Positions 23,127 to 34,013 are shown, counted from the first letter of the stretch. The stretch is 64,000 nt of DNA from Sanderia malayensis (GCA_013076295.1 RQOL01000660.1:5146001-5210000); one strand, 5' to 3'. Notes: generated by a model from the sequence alone, not told the origin. A program made the numbers and translations.

Positions 23127-23953
23127 ATTTTTTTAAGTTTTTCACGGCACCACCCTATTGCAGCAAAATCCAGGGCAATTATCTGTAGGGATGCCAGTTT
23201 TCTTTGCAGGCCTGAGAAGATTCAAATTGGCGGGATAATTGACATGAAATAAAAACCTACTAACATCAGCCTCGATCTGAGGGATAAAAGCAAGTCAAAC
23301 ATACGAAAATTTGGTTGTATTTAATTGTTTCAAGGTTTACTTAGGTACTACTCTTACTTATTGTGAACCCCACTCAACTTAAAATGTGCTTCATCTACAA
23401 CATATGCAACTACATTTTTTGATACTTCAGTAAGTAGCCTTTGAGCAATATTCACTCGTTGTAGTAATAATGTGGTTGTCACTAGCCGCAGGCGATAAAC
23501 ATTTGATGTCCTCAGAATGAATTTTGTTTTCACAAGATAAAAGCAAGGAAAAGTAGGATAGGCAAATACTGTCACCGGAATAGCGAACCCCAGTCAAAGG
23601 TCCCTTCAACCTAGCTTAAAATAAAATATTTCAAACAACAAACAGACACTCCAAAGTTTCCTAATTTCTTTATTTGATCAGTCGTGAGTGCATGCAAAGG
23701 ACACCCACCTATAAGAATCCTACACGAGGAAAAATCATCATCTTTAACCAACAGCCATGTAAAATTGCAACCGGTGCTTCGTAAACACCCTCATCTCTGC
23801 TCCGGATGTCAACGATGGTAAAAATGAATGACAATGTCCATGTTTTCTCTTTTCACGCTTTTTGGGATGCTTCTTTTTTTCGACGGTACTGGTCAAATCT
23901 TCTCCCCCCCCCCTTCATTAACTCTCTTATTGATCTCGATACTCCTCTTGTTT
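23127..23953. other. Unannotated DNA with possible DEAH relic
   Basis: No intact gene. On the minus strand, about 23383-23480 reads LLTEVSKNVVAYVVDEAHF, reminiscent of a helicase motif II region of the RecQ type. The frame ends shortly after. This is a weak resemblance from memory. Confidence 0.25.
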
Positions 23954-26040
23954 TTAGGTGTTAATTCTTTCGAGGAGCTTGTACTCGTTTACTTCCATCA
24001 GATTCTTGTCGTTCCATCCCTTGTAATTCCTTTCCTCTGCAGTCTTTTTGCAACTGTATTTGTCTGCCGCGTAACGTTGGCCGCTGGCTGAAAATTTCTT
24101 GCAAGTGTTCTTCTTTGTTCACAAGCATAATTGTAATGAACACGTGAATTCCTAGCATACTATAGCTTCAATCCCCGCGAGTCTCAACATATACGCCAAG
24201 GAGGAAGTCTGGTATCACGCCTTGCTTATTTTGTGTGTGCAGAGCCTGCAATCTAATAATATACGCTAGAAACCTAAAATAATGATGTCATTTGCGAAAT
24301 GCAAGTTGTTCAGGACCTTTCCATTGGTGCCGATGCCTGTAATTTCTTGAAAATTTTTCAACGGCTACTGTTAACATGAGAGGCATTGTTTCACCTTACC
24401 TTGGCGTACTCTCTTCCCAAATCTTAATTTTATAGCCAACTTTTCGGTTTGAACACTTTTGTGTAGGTCTCTTTAATGACATTAATAGCCTTAGACCGCA
24501 CGCTATGTTTCTCCAGTGCTTCAGACACCGGGACATGCTTCATTGAGTCAAACGCATTTTGCAATCGATAGACGCGATGAAAATGGACTGCTTATTCGTT
24601 GGTCTTCTCGAGTATCTGTCCAGTGGCGTGCTGGCGGTCAATGTCAGAACATCCTCTACTGTGGGCTGCTTGTTCTGTGGGTCCCTTGTCATCTAGAGTG
24701 CGGCATATTTTGTTCATAATGATCTTCGTGAAGACTTTGTAGGTGTACTATGTCGATTGTCGTCACATTAACTTGTGCTTGACACAGGGGCGTCGTGGGG
24801 ACCTGAATTTTAGGGTGGGCAAAACACAACAAATTTCCGAAAAAGTGGAAAAATTCCCAAAATTTCCGAAAAATCCAGTGATTTTGCTTTCACAGGGTGG
24901 GCAATTGCCCCTGCCCCCCCCCCCGGCCACGACGCCCCTGGCTTGACACCTATTTGTTCACAGTATTGTTAGGAAAGCGTTGTTGACTGGTGCACTCGCT
25001 TTCAAGTGTGAAGACGTGTGCCAATATAAGCGTACGTGTCGGGTGCGGTCAGAAACAAGGCACTATGTCATCACGCTTGCTGCTAATCATAACTATTATG
25101 AGGGTATAAATAAAGAGAAGAACTAGAAGAAAAAAACAGAATGGGTGCCAGCCGTACCGCAGTCGCACTGCAAAACTTGTTGTCGTTTTATGCGTAAGAC
25201 CTTGGAGCATTAGTACCATTGCTTACAAGACATCGTCTACCGAGGCTGTGACTACCGTCCCCAGCTCTCGACTTCTGCTGGTGCCGTCTGAATGTTCTGT
25301 CAAGGGTTTTGGTACAGTACATGGTAGTACTCGGTACACTTCTGCAAACATTCGCTCTTTGTCCGACCTTTCCGTCTTCCTCCTCCAGTGCCAGCGCCTT
25401 CTTTCCATCTCCTGTTCCACATTTCTGATGGTGTTAAGCATGATCTCTCGTTTGTTCGTCAGGATGTATAGTCACTTTTGATCTTCACTTCTCCGTTAGG
25501 ACTTAGCAAGGTCCCCTTTCTCAGATTCCCTGAACCTTGTGATGGTAATTGTCAGGCATTCCGATACTGGACCATCCTATTACTTGATTCATTCATCTCT
25601 CCGAGGCCATACGTTGCTGTTCTTCTCCCGTAGCTCTACTGGTGTTTCCCAATCTTCGAATTGAAGTCCCCCATGACGACTTGGTAGTGACTTCTGCCCC
25701 TGCCAATTGCCTTTGCTATCCCCTCCTACAGTTCTTTAACTTCCTCGTCTTCGTGAATGCCTGTTGATGTGTAAATATAAACCACTTGCAGGCAGTGCTT
25801 GTTTTTGACCTTCACCGTGATGGGTCCCTCTCTGTCACTGAGACCTTCAACCTCAGTGACCTTGTCCCTTGTGCTTTAATGGATTTAGTAGAAACCCACT
25901 CAATTCATTGCGGCGTCACAATCCTTGGTGTGAAGAAGGCGGCCTTCTTTGATCTGCAAAGGTTCTTCTCCTTTCCTTCTCGCTTCTACAAGGCAAACTA
26001 CATGCCATTTTATATTCGTTTCGTCTGGTTCGTGAAATAG
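23954..26040 (-). pseudogene. Decayed non-LTR retrotransposon (LINE)
   Basis: Minus-strand frames, broken by stops and shifts, show an APE-type endonuclease segment VVMGDFNSKIGKHQ (25640-25681) preceded by VVYIYTSTG, then reverse-transcriptase pieces: YKVFTKIIMNKI...L (24680-24720), ILEKTNE, NAFDSMKH (near 24540-24565), GIGTNGK and HFANDIIIL (about 24274-24303). The last is the catalytic FADD box with Asp changed to Asn. The order endonuclease then RT fits a LINE; my memory places it near RTE-type elements. A hAT-type MITE is nested at 24785. The element is dead. Confidence 0.75.
24785..24940. mobile_element. 156-bp hAT-type MITE in the LINE
   Basis: TIRs CAGGGGCGTCGTGG and CCACGACGCCCCTG, with an exact 8-bp target duplication GCTTGACA at 24777-24784 and 24941-24948. 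It has a C-rich run near the right end. Confidence 0.9.
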
Positions 26041-26800
26041 TTCTTGTCATCCGTCTGTGATGAAGCTACTTTATCAAAATAGAATTAAGGTTTCAACAAT
26101 ACTAATACCACAACAGAATGAAGAGAGAAGGCAAACCCTGACATAATATACAGAAAATAGTAAATGCGGGGGTGACAGTACAAAGACGGGGGTAGCCTAT
26201 CCTACACGTCGTCATTTCTGAAAGTTCTTACATTGCATGTCGCAATATATATTTTGGGGGCAAGGGAACTTTTAGCACCCTCTGCCTTTCAAAGTTCTTA
26301 CAACGTAACACTTTTCATGTACCTAAAAACAAATATTTCCTTTACCCGTTCTAGAGAGCAGCAAATGCTTTGGTAAGATTCACTAATGAAGTTGTCGCGT
26401 CATAAAGGCTATAAGATAACATGTTGGCATCTTTACTGATGCATTAGACTGCATTGCATTCCAAGGCTTAATTTCGGCACTGACGGCGAAATTGATAGTC
26501 CGTCTGGCGTAATCACAGCGGTGTTCATGTGAAACCTTGCCAGGTGGGACAGCCAGCTTGCTCATATGAACAGAAAATAAGCGTTTCAGAGTTAATTATT
26601 CATACCCCATGCAGATAGTTACACAAAAGCCGTCGCGTTATTTGTCCGTTACCCACAATCCTCGCTATAAGGCGCGAGACAGTTAAAGAACGCCGCGTAT
26701 TTTATCACATGTCCCGAAAAAAAATCGAACCCCCTCCCCTATTCAATGTTGAGGATGTTTAGAAAGTAGAACTCCCTGATGAACCTGTCCATCAAAAGTG
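26041..26800. other. Unannotated DNA
   Basis: No gene or element recognised. Confidence 0.3.
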
Positions 26801-26804
26801 GCAA

Positions 26805-27110
26805 AATTGGAATGGGGGGAGGGGGCGGCTCTGTATTTTCAAAGGAATTTGTGTTTCTCATTAAAAAGTTATACAAACTTTTCACTTTCTCGAGACCTTC
26901 TGTCAGTGATTGTCTTTGGTGGAAACTTCAAAACATAAGGCCAGCACGCCTGATTCTATCTATTATGGGCAACTTCAACCCGCTGAGTTCGAATCTGGTG
27001 CTCAAAATTGTGTATTGGGGATGGGGTGTGGCTTTGCATTTTCGAAGAAAATTGTGTTTCTCATTGAAAAGTAATGCAAATTTTCCACTTTCTGAAGACC
27101 TTGTGTCAAT
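26805..27110. repeat. Diverged direct duplication, about 205-bp spacing
   Basis: Blocks at 26812-26905 and 27017-27110 align: GGGGGAGG..., TTTTCAAAGGAATTTGTGTT / TTTTCGAAGAAAATTGTGTT, TTCTCATTAAAAAG, TTTTCACTTTCT, GACCTT. A shared frame runs over both but does not resemble a known protein. Confidence 0.6.
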
Positions 27111-27139
27111 GAATGCAGCCTCCACCTTCAAAGGGAATA

Positions 27140-27352
27140 GTAGTCTGGGTAACAGGCAACTGCAATTTGCGTTGAATCGTCAAAATAATTATCACTGTCA
27201 TGATAATTTACAGAGACAATGGCTACTTAATAATTCACCAGGTCTTCTCAAAGTGTTATCTTATCTTCGATTTCATATACTACTTCTCATAAGTGGGAAC
27301 AAGGTTCTTTAACTGGGCAAAGACCAACTTGGGAGAACAACCAAATTTTAAC
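27140..27352 (+). repeat. Upstream segment duplicated at 31927-32139
   Basis: Nearly identical over about 210 bp to the region before receptor 4, offset 4787 bp. It includes GTGGGAACAAGG and GGGCAAAGACCAACTTGGG, weakly conserved before receptor 5 at about 35930-35975. Confidence 0.85.
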
Positions 27353-27359
27353 AGGAAAA

Positions 27360-27480
27360 CACCTGCCACTAATCATATGTATTTAAGAGATTTAGAATTA
27401 CAACATAGTCACAATCGATATCAGCACACAACCGATGCAACAAACAAGTAAAGGATTCACTAAAGTTTCTTCTTGACAAT
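27360..27480 (+). promoter_or_regulatory. Receptor 3 promoter and noncoding exon 1
   Basis: CACCTG at 27360, CATATG at 27374, TATTTAA at 27380-27386, exon 1 ending CAAT at 27480 before GTAAGT. Acceptor CCAG ends at 27783. Confidence 0.65.
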
Positions 27481-27928
27481 GTAAGTAAAAAGAGATAAAT
27501 AACTAGAGTATAAGTAATGGAAGCAATGTACAGCAAGCTGTTGGTGCGACCCAAAAACTTAAATAAATTTGTCGCAACAATTAAAGACTATTCGATAGAT
27601 GATGAAATATTTGAAAATAATATCATGCATGTCTTTCTGAAACGCTTTAACTTTAACTCGAAAGAATCTCTATATTTCATAAAACTTTTTTAGTTTCTAA
27701 AAACTCTTGCTATAGATTTACATTTATAAAGGTTTAAAACATTCCTGTCATTCGTTCGGAAGGTTTTAAATGGCATCAACCAGACTCTAAATGGTAACGA
27801 CTCAGGAAAGCCACCCTACAAACGTGAGACTGCGAAAGCTCAAGAACTCCACTTTACAATCTAAAAGAACATCACCGTGAATGCTCAGCAAAGCCACTCT
27901 CAAGAACAATACGGTTGCTTGAACAGCA

Positions 27929-28876
27929 ATGAATGGTTCACACATCGAAAAAAGGCTTGTTTGCCATGGGGTAAACTTTGTAGAATTTAACAACACGCAA
28001 TCCGTGAAATATACTGCAATTACAACAATTGCTCTTGCAATTCCTATGTCATTGATTGCAACAATAGGCAACAGCTTGATACTGTACACAATCTTTACAA
28101 CACAACGACTACGAACGGCTGCAAACCTTCTGCTAGCTACTCTGTCAACAACAGACTTATTCGTAGGTCTTATTCCATTACCGCTGTACGTTGCCGTACG
28201 AATAAATGATTATTACGATCAGCACGTCTGCCAGCTAAAGCATGCGTACACATTCGCAATATCCTTAGGCTCTGGTGTTTCAATGTTAGATGTGGCCCTG
28301 GTGAGTATTGACCGATTCTTAGCCACGTCATATGTATCTCGCTATCGAAATTGGCATTTGCACGGCAAGTACATCAAAGCCGTTGGTGCTATTGTGGTAA
28401 CGTGGACCACATTTTCTGTATTGCATTCTACATCCACCATAACAAGCAAAACATTTAACAAAGGGGTGATTGCAGGCAGTGTTTTATGCCTTACTGTCAT
28501 AATATTTTCATACGTTCGCATTTTCGTGAAAGTCAGAAAGTATCAAACAGTGTTTGTTCAAGCTGCGAGCGACAGTAGCAGCGATGTGATCAACGAAGCG
28601 AAAAAGGAAGAAATAAGAAGAGCAAAAACTATTCTTCTACTCACACTTTGCCTATTTCTATGTTATTCTCCCAAAACAGTTTGCATTTTTGCCACACCCG
28701 TGAATAAAGTTGACTTTGAAAGCGTTTATTATTGTTTCAGAATATCGGAGATGCTTCTGATGTTAAACAGTGTTTTAAACCCCTTTCTATACTGCTACAG
28801 AATTAAAGATATCAGGACCGAAACTCTTAAAAATGGAAAATTGTTACTTCATACAATTACATGTCATTTACTTTAG
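27929..28876 (+). CDS. Rhodopsin-class GPCR, copy 3 (mosaic)
   Basis: 315 residues with the same landmarks as its neighbours: C101 in TM3, IDRF at 127-130, TM6 with YSPK in place of CWxP, NPFLY in TM7, and an ECL2 without Cys. Codons 1 to about 80 match copy 1 almost base for base. From TM2's end (LIPLPLYVAVRINDYYD) onward it follows copy 4, with its own changes. The C-terminal end uses RIKDIR...LKNGKLL as in copy 5. The 5' UTR resumes at 27784; possible ATTAAA signal at 28900. The gene therefore looks like a patchwork of other copies. Intact and probably functional. Confidence 0.92.
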   Translation: MNGSHIEKRLVCHGVNFVEFNNTQSVKYTAITTIALAIPMSLIATIGNSLILYTIFTTQRLRTAANLLLATLSTTDLFVGLIPLPLYVAVRINDYYDQHVCQLKHAYTFAISLGSGVSMLDVALVSIDRFLATSYVSRYRNWHLHGKYIKAVGAIVVTWTTFSVLHSTSTITSKTFNKGVIAGSVLCLTVIIFSYVRIFVKVRKYQTVFVQAASDSSSDVINEAKKEEIRRAKTILLLTLCLFLCYSPKTVCIFATPVNKVDFESVYYCFRISEMLLMLNSVLNPFLYCYRIKDIRTETLKNGKLLLHTITCHLL

Positions 28877-28907
28877 ATATCTTGTAGGACATACTTATAA
28901 TTAAAGA

Positions 28908-29115
28908 ACTTTTAGTCACACTTTGTCTGGTTCTCTCTTATACTCCAAAAACAATTTGTATATTTGCAGCACCTGTAAAGAAAGCAGATTTTGAGAGTGT
29001 TTATTATTGGGGCAGGATATCAGAGATGTTTCTGATGTTAAACAGTGTTTTAAATCCCTTTCTATACTGTTATAGAATTAAAGATATCAGGGCCGAAACT
29101 CTAGGTATTATGTAA
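28908..29115 (+). pseudogene. Receptor relic, TM6-TM7 only
   Basis: 32 bp after receptor 3 the frame resumes with LVTLCLVLSYTPKTICIF, passes through NPFLYCYRIKDIR, and ends at a stop soon after. It lacks everything before TM6. The Cys that begins TM7 in all intact copies (YYCGR) is Trp here (YYWGR). It is closest to copy 6 (ICIFAAPV, RAET) and fuses directly to the spacer block at 29104. A deletion-truncated or misplaced conversion product. Confidence 0.9.
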
Positions 29116-29514
29116 TTAAATATTTCTTTGTAGTATTTAACTTATTTCGGGGGTTTGTAACTACAACTTTAGGTCGACTATAAACATTGAAAAGTCAAAA
29201 ATAAAGTTATTGAAAATGAATTGGCGTTATAACTTTACTAAGGACTTCATCTAACATCTCAGCCCGAACAGATTTTTGAGCAAGAGCTCATGTTTCTCAG
29301 CGCAACCTTGCCAACTTCAAGCAACAGCTGAGTTAATTATAAAGTCAACGCTTGCCATAGCTACGCACCTAAATCTCTGGCAAGGTAATTTATTTTTCTT
29401 ATTCACATTTTAGCTCGACATCCAAAGTTAGACCAAAGTGTTTTAAAAATTTAGTTAGACTTCTTTTACATCGAGTCGAGTTATCCTTGGAACTCTTGCC
29501 ACCATCAACCAGGC
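29116..29514 (+). other. Receptor-cluster spacer
   Basis: Conserved spacer blocks as at 14960-15170 and 45770-46000: the GTCGACTATAAACATTGAAA block, GAGCTCATGTTTCTCAGCGC, CAACTTCAAGCAACAGCT. The MITE found in units 1 and 2 is absent. No gene. Confidence 0.6.
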
Positions 29515-29790
29515 CTTTTAGTACATCTATTACAGCATTCCCAGATGTTGTGAAATGTTTCTATGGTCTAAAAGCCATGACCTAATCTGCTTTTGGAGCC
29601 ATTGGATGAATTAGGACATTGTTGAAAGCCTCAAGAATCTTACAGGGACAGTCAGAGCATGCTATCAGAGGTGCTAAATCCCAGGCCTCCACCCTCGCCA
29701 GAAGCTGGAATCGTGTTTTCAAGCTGCTCAATGGCCTATTCGCTAAAAATATTTGGAGAATATCAATCTTTCACCCTGTCAAAAGTTTGT
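29515..29790 (+). other. Distal spacer module, copy X
   Basis: Diverged counterpart of 46205-46450: GTACATC.ATTACAGC, ATGTTGTGAA, GAGCCATTGGA / GAGCCATCGGA, GTGC.CTAAATCCCAGGC, TTTTCAAGC.GCT..TGGC. It marks the end of a receptor unit. Confidence 0.5.
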
Positions 29791-30019
29791 AGCACTTCTA
29801 TTGCTTCAACACATTGCTTCAACGGATTTGAAACAAAAATAATGCCACGGAGACAATTCAACCATAAAACTTACAAAAGTGCTGTTTCTAAACACTTTTT
29901 GAAATACCTCGCGTTATGGTGTCATACAATAAACAGGAGATGAATACGTCTAAAAGCCACTTGAGCGGAAACTTTCGATGAAAACGATTTGAAAATGGTT
30001 GCCTTTGCCATTAGTACTT

Positions 30020-30108
30020 ACCATTAAGGAACTTTTAGAGCTAGAATGTGGCCCAAAGTTACAAAACTTTTACAACTGGGCTTTGCCTTCATATAAAAAA
30101 TTACGTTG
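30020..30108 (+). mobile_element. Right-end relic of the CACG-type MITE
   Basis: It matches the right part of 12108-12509 with drift: GGAACTTTTAGAGCTAGAATGTGGC against GAAACTTTTAGAACTAAAATGTGGC, ending ATAAAAAATTACG. Confidence 0.55.
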
Positions 30109-30207
30109 TCTAGAGTTTGCCGACAAAGCTTCAATTTCCGACAATTTGCCAACAATATTTAGGCCTAGGGGTGTCACACCCCAAGCCCCCCGTAGCGACT
30201 AACCTGC

Positions 30208-30735
30208 CCGGGGTTTCTTAGCATTAGTGAATTATTCACGTGCGATAGAGATCTTAATCCCGACGTGCACCTTTCTGTTTCCAATGTTTCGTTTTATTCG
30301 GACTTGCATACTGCCCGAAATCTTTCACTGTTTGTAAAACGGTCTAAAACAGACCCGTTTAAAAAAAGATTGTACATCCATATAGAATCAACCAACTCTA
30401 CTGTCTGTGGTCTGCGCTCGCTTCAAATCTACATCTTGTCCCGCTCGCCACCCCCTGGCGGCCCCACTTTTCATTTTCAGGTCCGGGCAACCCCCGACTC
30501 GAAGCCGATTTACAGCTGAACTTAGGTCTCTCTTGAAGCAGCTGGGCTTACCCCCCTGACGAGTTTGCTAGTCACAGCTTCAGACGGGGGGCTGCGACGG
30601 CTGCTGCCGCGGCCAACATGCCCTACTGGCTTATCCAGACTCCGGGTAGGTGGTCATCAGACTGCTTCAAGCGATACATCGAGCTTCAGATATTGCAGCT
30701 ACACGCTGCGTGCAAGCAACTTACTGGTTCCTGAA
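30208..30735 (+). pseudogene. Tyrosine recombinase (phage-integrase type) relic
   Basis: Across three frames the + strand reads GFLSISELFTCDRDLNPDVH, VKRSKTDPFKKR, FTAELRSLLKQLGLPP, then DEFASHSFRRGAATAAAAAN, WLIQTPGRWSSDC and FKRYIELQ. The HxxR box (HSFRR), the GRW box and the catalytic Tyr (RYI) are visible, so the catalytic C-terminal domain is nearly whole. At least two frameshifts, near 30510 and 30557, break it. Such recombinases are carried by Crypton- or DIRS-like elements; no flanking repeats were found, so the element type is open. Confidence 0.75.
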
Positions 30736-31926
30736 CCATAATTTTCTCCGTACAATCCTAATTTGCTTCCATTAGCATGCAGAAAACGGACAATATGCAA
30801 TACTATTCGTAACACTATCAATAACAAAAAAAACTTTTGTCTTCACGTATTTCTCCATACTCGTTTTTATTGGCAATCGCTGGACGCAATTTGTGGGCAA
30901 AAGTGCAAACACTTCATCTCACAAAAACTCGGAATAGCACATCAATAACCTATACTCATACAAATCAATAAAGTATTAGGCTCGACGAGGCCTCGCGTAC
31001 CTCATAATGGTTTCGAATCGGGGCGTCGCGTACCCCGTACAACTTACTGCCAGAGGCCGCGTTTCCCCATTGCAGAATGATCAAAACAAAACGGAGACAG
31101 CGCGCTCCTTTAAATTCCGAGTCAGGGACCGCGTGCCCTGCCCCTCTGCTCGCACTTCGTTCCTTGCAAATGCGTTTTCTACACCGCCCACAATATCGTC
31201 GCTAACTGTTTTTAATTTAATGGATAACATCATTTATATATTTACGTATTATTACCTAACAACTATGTTGTAAATTATGATGATAATAGCGAAGATGACT
31301 ATGTTGTAAATGAATAAATAAAAAACGAGTGAATAATTAATTGTGTGTTACCCAACCTCCAACTTCAAAGGGAATATTAGTCTGTTTTGCAGAGTGCAAA
31401 CTCTTGTTCGAAGACAGAAACAACGAGCGTTGAATACGTGTAGTAATTATCGTTTTGCAAACGAAGCAAGGCCATGTCAAATTTAAATAGGAACAGCAAT
31501 TATCCTCTTGAATAGAAACTTACAGGTCAATTAGCTCAATGTTATTTCTTAAAGATAAATCTAATCCTAACTTAATCTTATATCTTGAAGGTAAATCTAA
31601 TCTTCCTAAATATTTGCTGCAAATATATCGCAAGATCTCTGCACCTGCGAAAAAATTAAGACCCTTTATTTTTGCTACAGCACAGAAAATTGCATCACGA
31701 TCGTTCAGATTCCTCTCGTTCAAATCCCCAGCGACAGAAACTAAAACAAAGAGCCAGGTTTTAGCATGCGGTCTTCCTCTCATGCCACATCCACTCATAT
31801 ATCTTCCTCCGCAAGTGCCTTAATTGTGGCATAAATTTCTTTGAAAACCTTGGAATTTTCCAACCACGAACGAGGCCCTGGAACAATGTATTTTCGTCTC
31901 TGAAACAAACTTCCTGTGAAATTGGA
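30736..31926. other. Unannotated DNA
   Basis: Open frames of about 90 codons on both strands at 31520-31820 overlap and match nothing I know. No element ends seen. Confidence 0.3.
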
Positions 31927-32139
31927 ATCTGGATAACAGGCAACTGCAGTTTGCGTTGAATCGTCAAAATAATTATCACTGTCATGATAATTTACAGAGA
32001 CAATGGCTACTTAATAATTCACCAGGTCTTCTCAAAGTGTTATCTTATCTTCGATTTCATATACTACTTCTCATAAGTGGGAACAAGGTTCTTTAACTGG
32101 GCAAAGACCAACTTGGGAGAACAACCAAATTTTAACAGG
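31927..32139 (+). repeat. Upstream segment duplicated at 27140-27352
   Basis: Near-identical partner of the block before receptor 3. Confidence 0.85.
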
Positions 32140-32143
32140 AAAA

Positions 32144-32264
32144 CACCTGCCACTAATCATATGTATTTAAGAGATTTAGAATTACAACATAGTCACAATC
32201 GACATCAGCACACAACCGATGCAACAAACTGGTAAAAGATTCACTAAAGTTTCTTCTTGACAAT
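32144..32264 (+). promoter_or_regulatory. Receptor 4 promoter and noncoding exon 1
   Basis: CACCTG at 32144, CATATG at 32158, TATTTAA at 32164-32170, exon 1 ending CAAT at 32264 before GTAAGT. The acceptor used by copies 1-3 (CCAG) reads CCAA here, with A at 32568, so another AG must be used if the intron is spliced. Confidence 0.6.
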
Positions 32265-32715
32265 GTAAGTAAAAAGAGATAAATAACTAGAGTATAAGTA
32301 AGGGAAGCAATGTACAGCAAGCTGCTGGTGCGACCCAAAAACTTACATAAATTTGTCGCAAAAATTAGGGACTATTCGAGAGATAATGAAATATTTGAAA
32401 ATAACATCATGCATGTCTTTTTGAAACACTTTATCTTTAAATTGAAAAAATCTCTATATTTCATAAAACATTTTTAATTTCTAAATACTGTTACTATCGA
32501 TTTAGATTGAATAAAGCCTTAAAACATTCCTGTCATTCGTTCGGAAGGTTGTAAATGGCATCAACCAAACTCTAAACGGTAACGACTCAGGAAAGCCACT
32601 CTACAAAAGTGAGACTGCAAAGGCTCAAGAACTCCACTTTACAATCTATAAGAACATCACCGTGAAGGCTCAGCAAAGCCCACTCTCCAAGAACAATACG
32701 GTTGCTTGAACAGCA

Positions 32716-33657
32716 ATGAATGGTTCACACATCGAAAAAAGGCTTGTTTGCCATGGGTTGAGCTTTGTAGAATTTAACAACACGCAATCCGTGAAATATA
32801 CTGCAATTACAACAATTGCTCTTGCAATTCCTATGTCATTGATTGCAACAATAGGCAACAGCTTGATACTGTACACAATCTTTACAACACAACGACTACG
32901 AACGGCTGCAAACCTTCTGCTAGCTACTCTTTCGACAACAGACTTATTCGTAGGTCTCGTTGCATTACCGCTGTACGTTGCCGTACGAATAAATGATTAT
33001 TACGATCAGCACGTGTGCCAGTTAAAATATGCGTACACATTCGCAATATCTTTAGGCTCTGGTATTTCAATGTTGGATGTTGCCCTGGTGAGTATTGACC
33101 GACTCTTAGCCACGTCGTATGTATCTCGCTATCGAAATTGGCATTTGCATGGCAAGTACATGAAAGCCGTTGGTGCTATTGTGGTAACGTGGACCACATT
33201 TACTGTATTGCTTTCTACAGCCACGATAACAAACAAAACCTTCAACAAAGGGGTGATTGCAGGCAGCGTTTTATGCATTACTGTCATAATATTTTCATAC
33301 GTTCGCATTTTCGTGAAAGTCAGACAATATCAAACAGTGTTTGTTCAAGCTGTAAGCGACAGTAGCAGCGATGTGATCAACGAAGCGAGAAAGGAAGAAA
33401 TAAGAAGAGCAAAAACTATTCTTTTACTCATACTTTGCCTACTTCTATGTTATTCTCCCAAAACAATTTGTATATTTGCAGTACCAATAAATGAAGCAGA
33501 TTTTGAGAGTGTTTATTATTGTGGCAGAATATCAGAAATACTTCTGATGTTAAACAGTGTTTTAAACCCCTTTCTATACTGTTATAGAATTGGAGATGTC
33601 AGGACCGAAACTGTAAGAAATGGAAAATTACTATTTCATACAATTACATGTCAGTAA
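32716..33657 (+). CDS. Rhodopsin-class GPCR, copy 4
   Basis: 313 residues; two shorter than most copies because an early stop follows ITCQ. N-terminus and TM1-TM2 match copies 1-3 (one early change, GLSF for GVNF). TM2's end to TM5 is of the VAVRINDYYD / SMLDVALVS type shared with copy 3. Landmarks: D76, C101, IDRLL, W159, TM6 CYSPK, NPFLY, and ECL2 (STATITNKTFNKG) without Cys. ICL3 carries SDSSSDVINEARKEE. Poly(A) signal ATTAAA at 33766. The distal 3' flank soon departs from the other copies. Intact. Confidence 0.92.
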   Translation: MNGSHIEKRLVCHGLSFVEFNNTQSVKYTAITTIALAIPMSLIATIGNSLILYTIFTTQRLRTAANLLLATLSTTDLFVGLVALPLYVAVRINDYYDQHVCQLKYAYTFAISLGSGISMLDVALVSIDRLLATSYVSRYRNWHLHGKYMKAVGAIVVTWTTFTVLLSTATITNKTFNKGVIAGSVLCITVIIFSYVRIFVKVRQYQTVFVQAVSDSSSDVINEARKEEIRRAKTILLLILCLLLCYSPKTICIFAVPINEADFESVYYCGRISEILLMLNSVLNPFLYCYRIGDVRTETVRNGKLLFHTITCQ

Positions 33658-33660
33658 AAG

Positions 33661-34013
33661 TAAGATGAAAAAGTGGGCAATTAGTCCCGCAATTTATTTC
33701 AAGCCCCACACCGTTGTGATGTTTGCTTAGTCTTCAGTAAACTGGCTTGACTTGCTCAGTCAAATATTAAATATGAAAATTTACAACTGTACAGTTTTAC
33801 CTAAAAGTAATTTAATAATTGTTTTATGTTCATTGGCTTCTTCAATAATAAATGGCAAACATTGTTAAACTACAATAACGAATGTGTAGTTTTTAACACA
33901 GAATTTAGTAGGATGTATGTTAATTATATATTGGACCCCAGGTACAAAAATAATCTGGTTATTTCTATTGTTGGTGATTAAAATGTCGATTGTGCAAAGA
34001 AAAGACAACATTT
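33661..34013 (+). other. Receptor 4 3' UTR and spacer
   Basis: Contains TTGACTTGCTCAGTCAAATATTAAA and the TATTGGACCCCAGGTACAAAA block shared with 45430 and 14680. No gene. Confidence 0.5.

Noticed and set aside
26779..27312. 177-codon + frame
   Set aside because: It spans a diverged direct duplication with a Gly run and shows no known domain or splice context.
28908..29115. Alternative last exon of receptor 3
   Set aside because: Receptor 3 already has its own TM6-TM7 and stop. The fragment has a Cys to Trp change and loses the tail.
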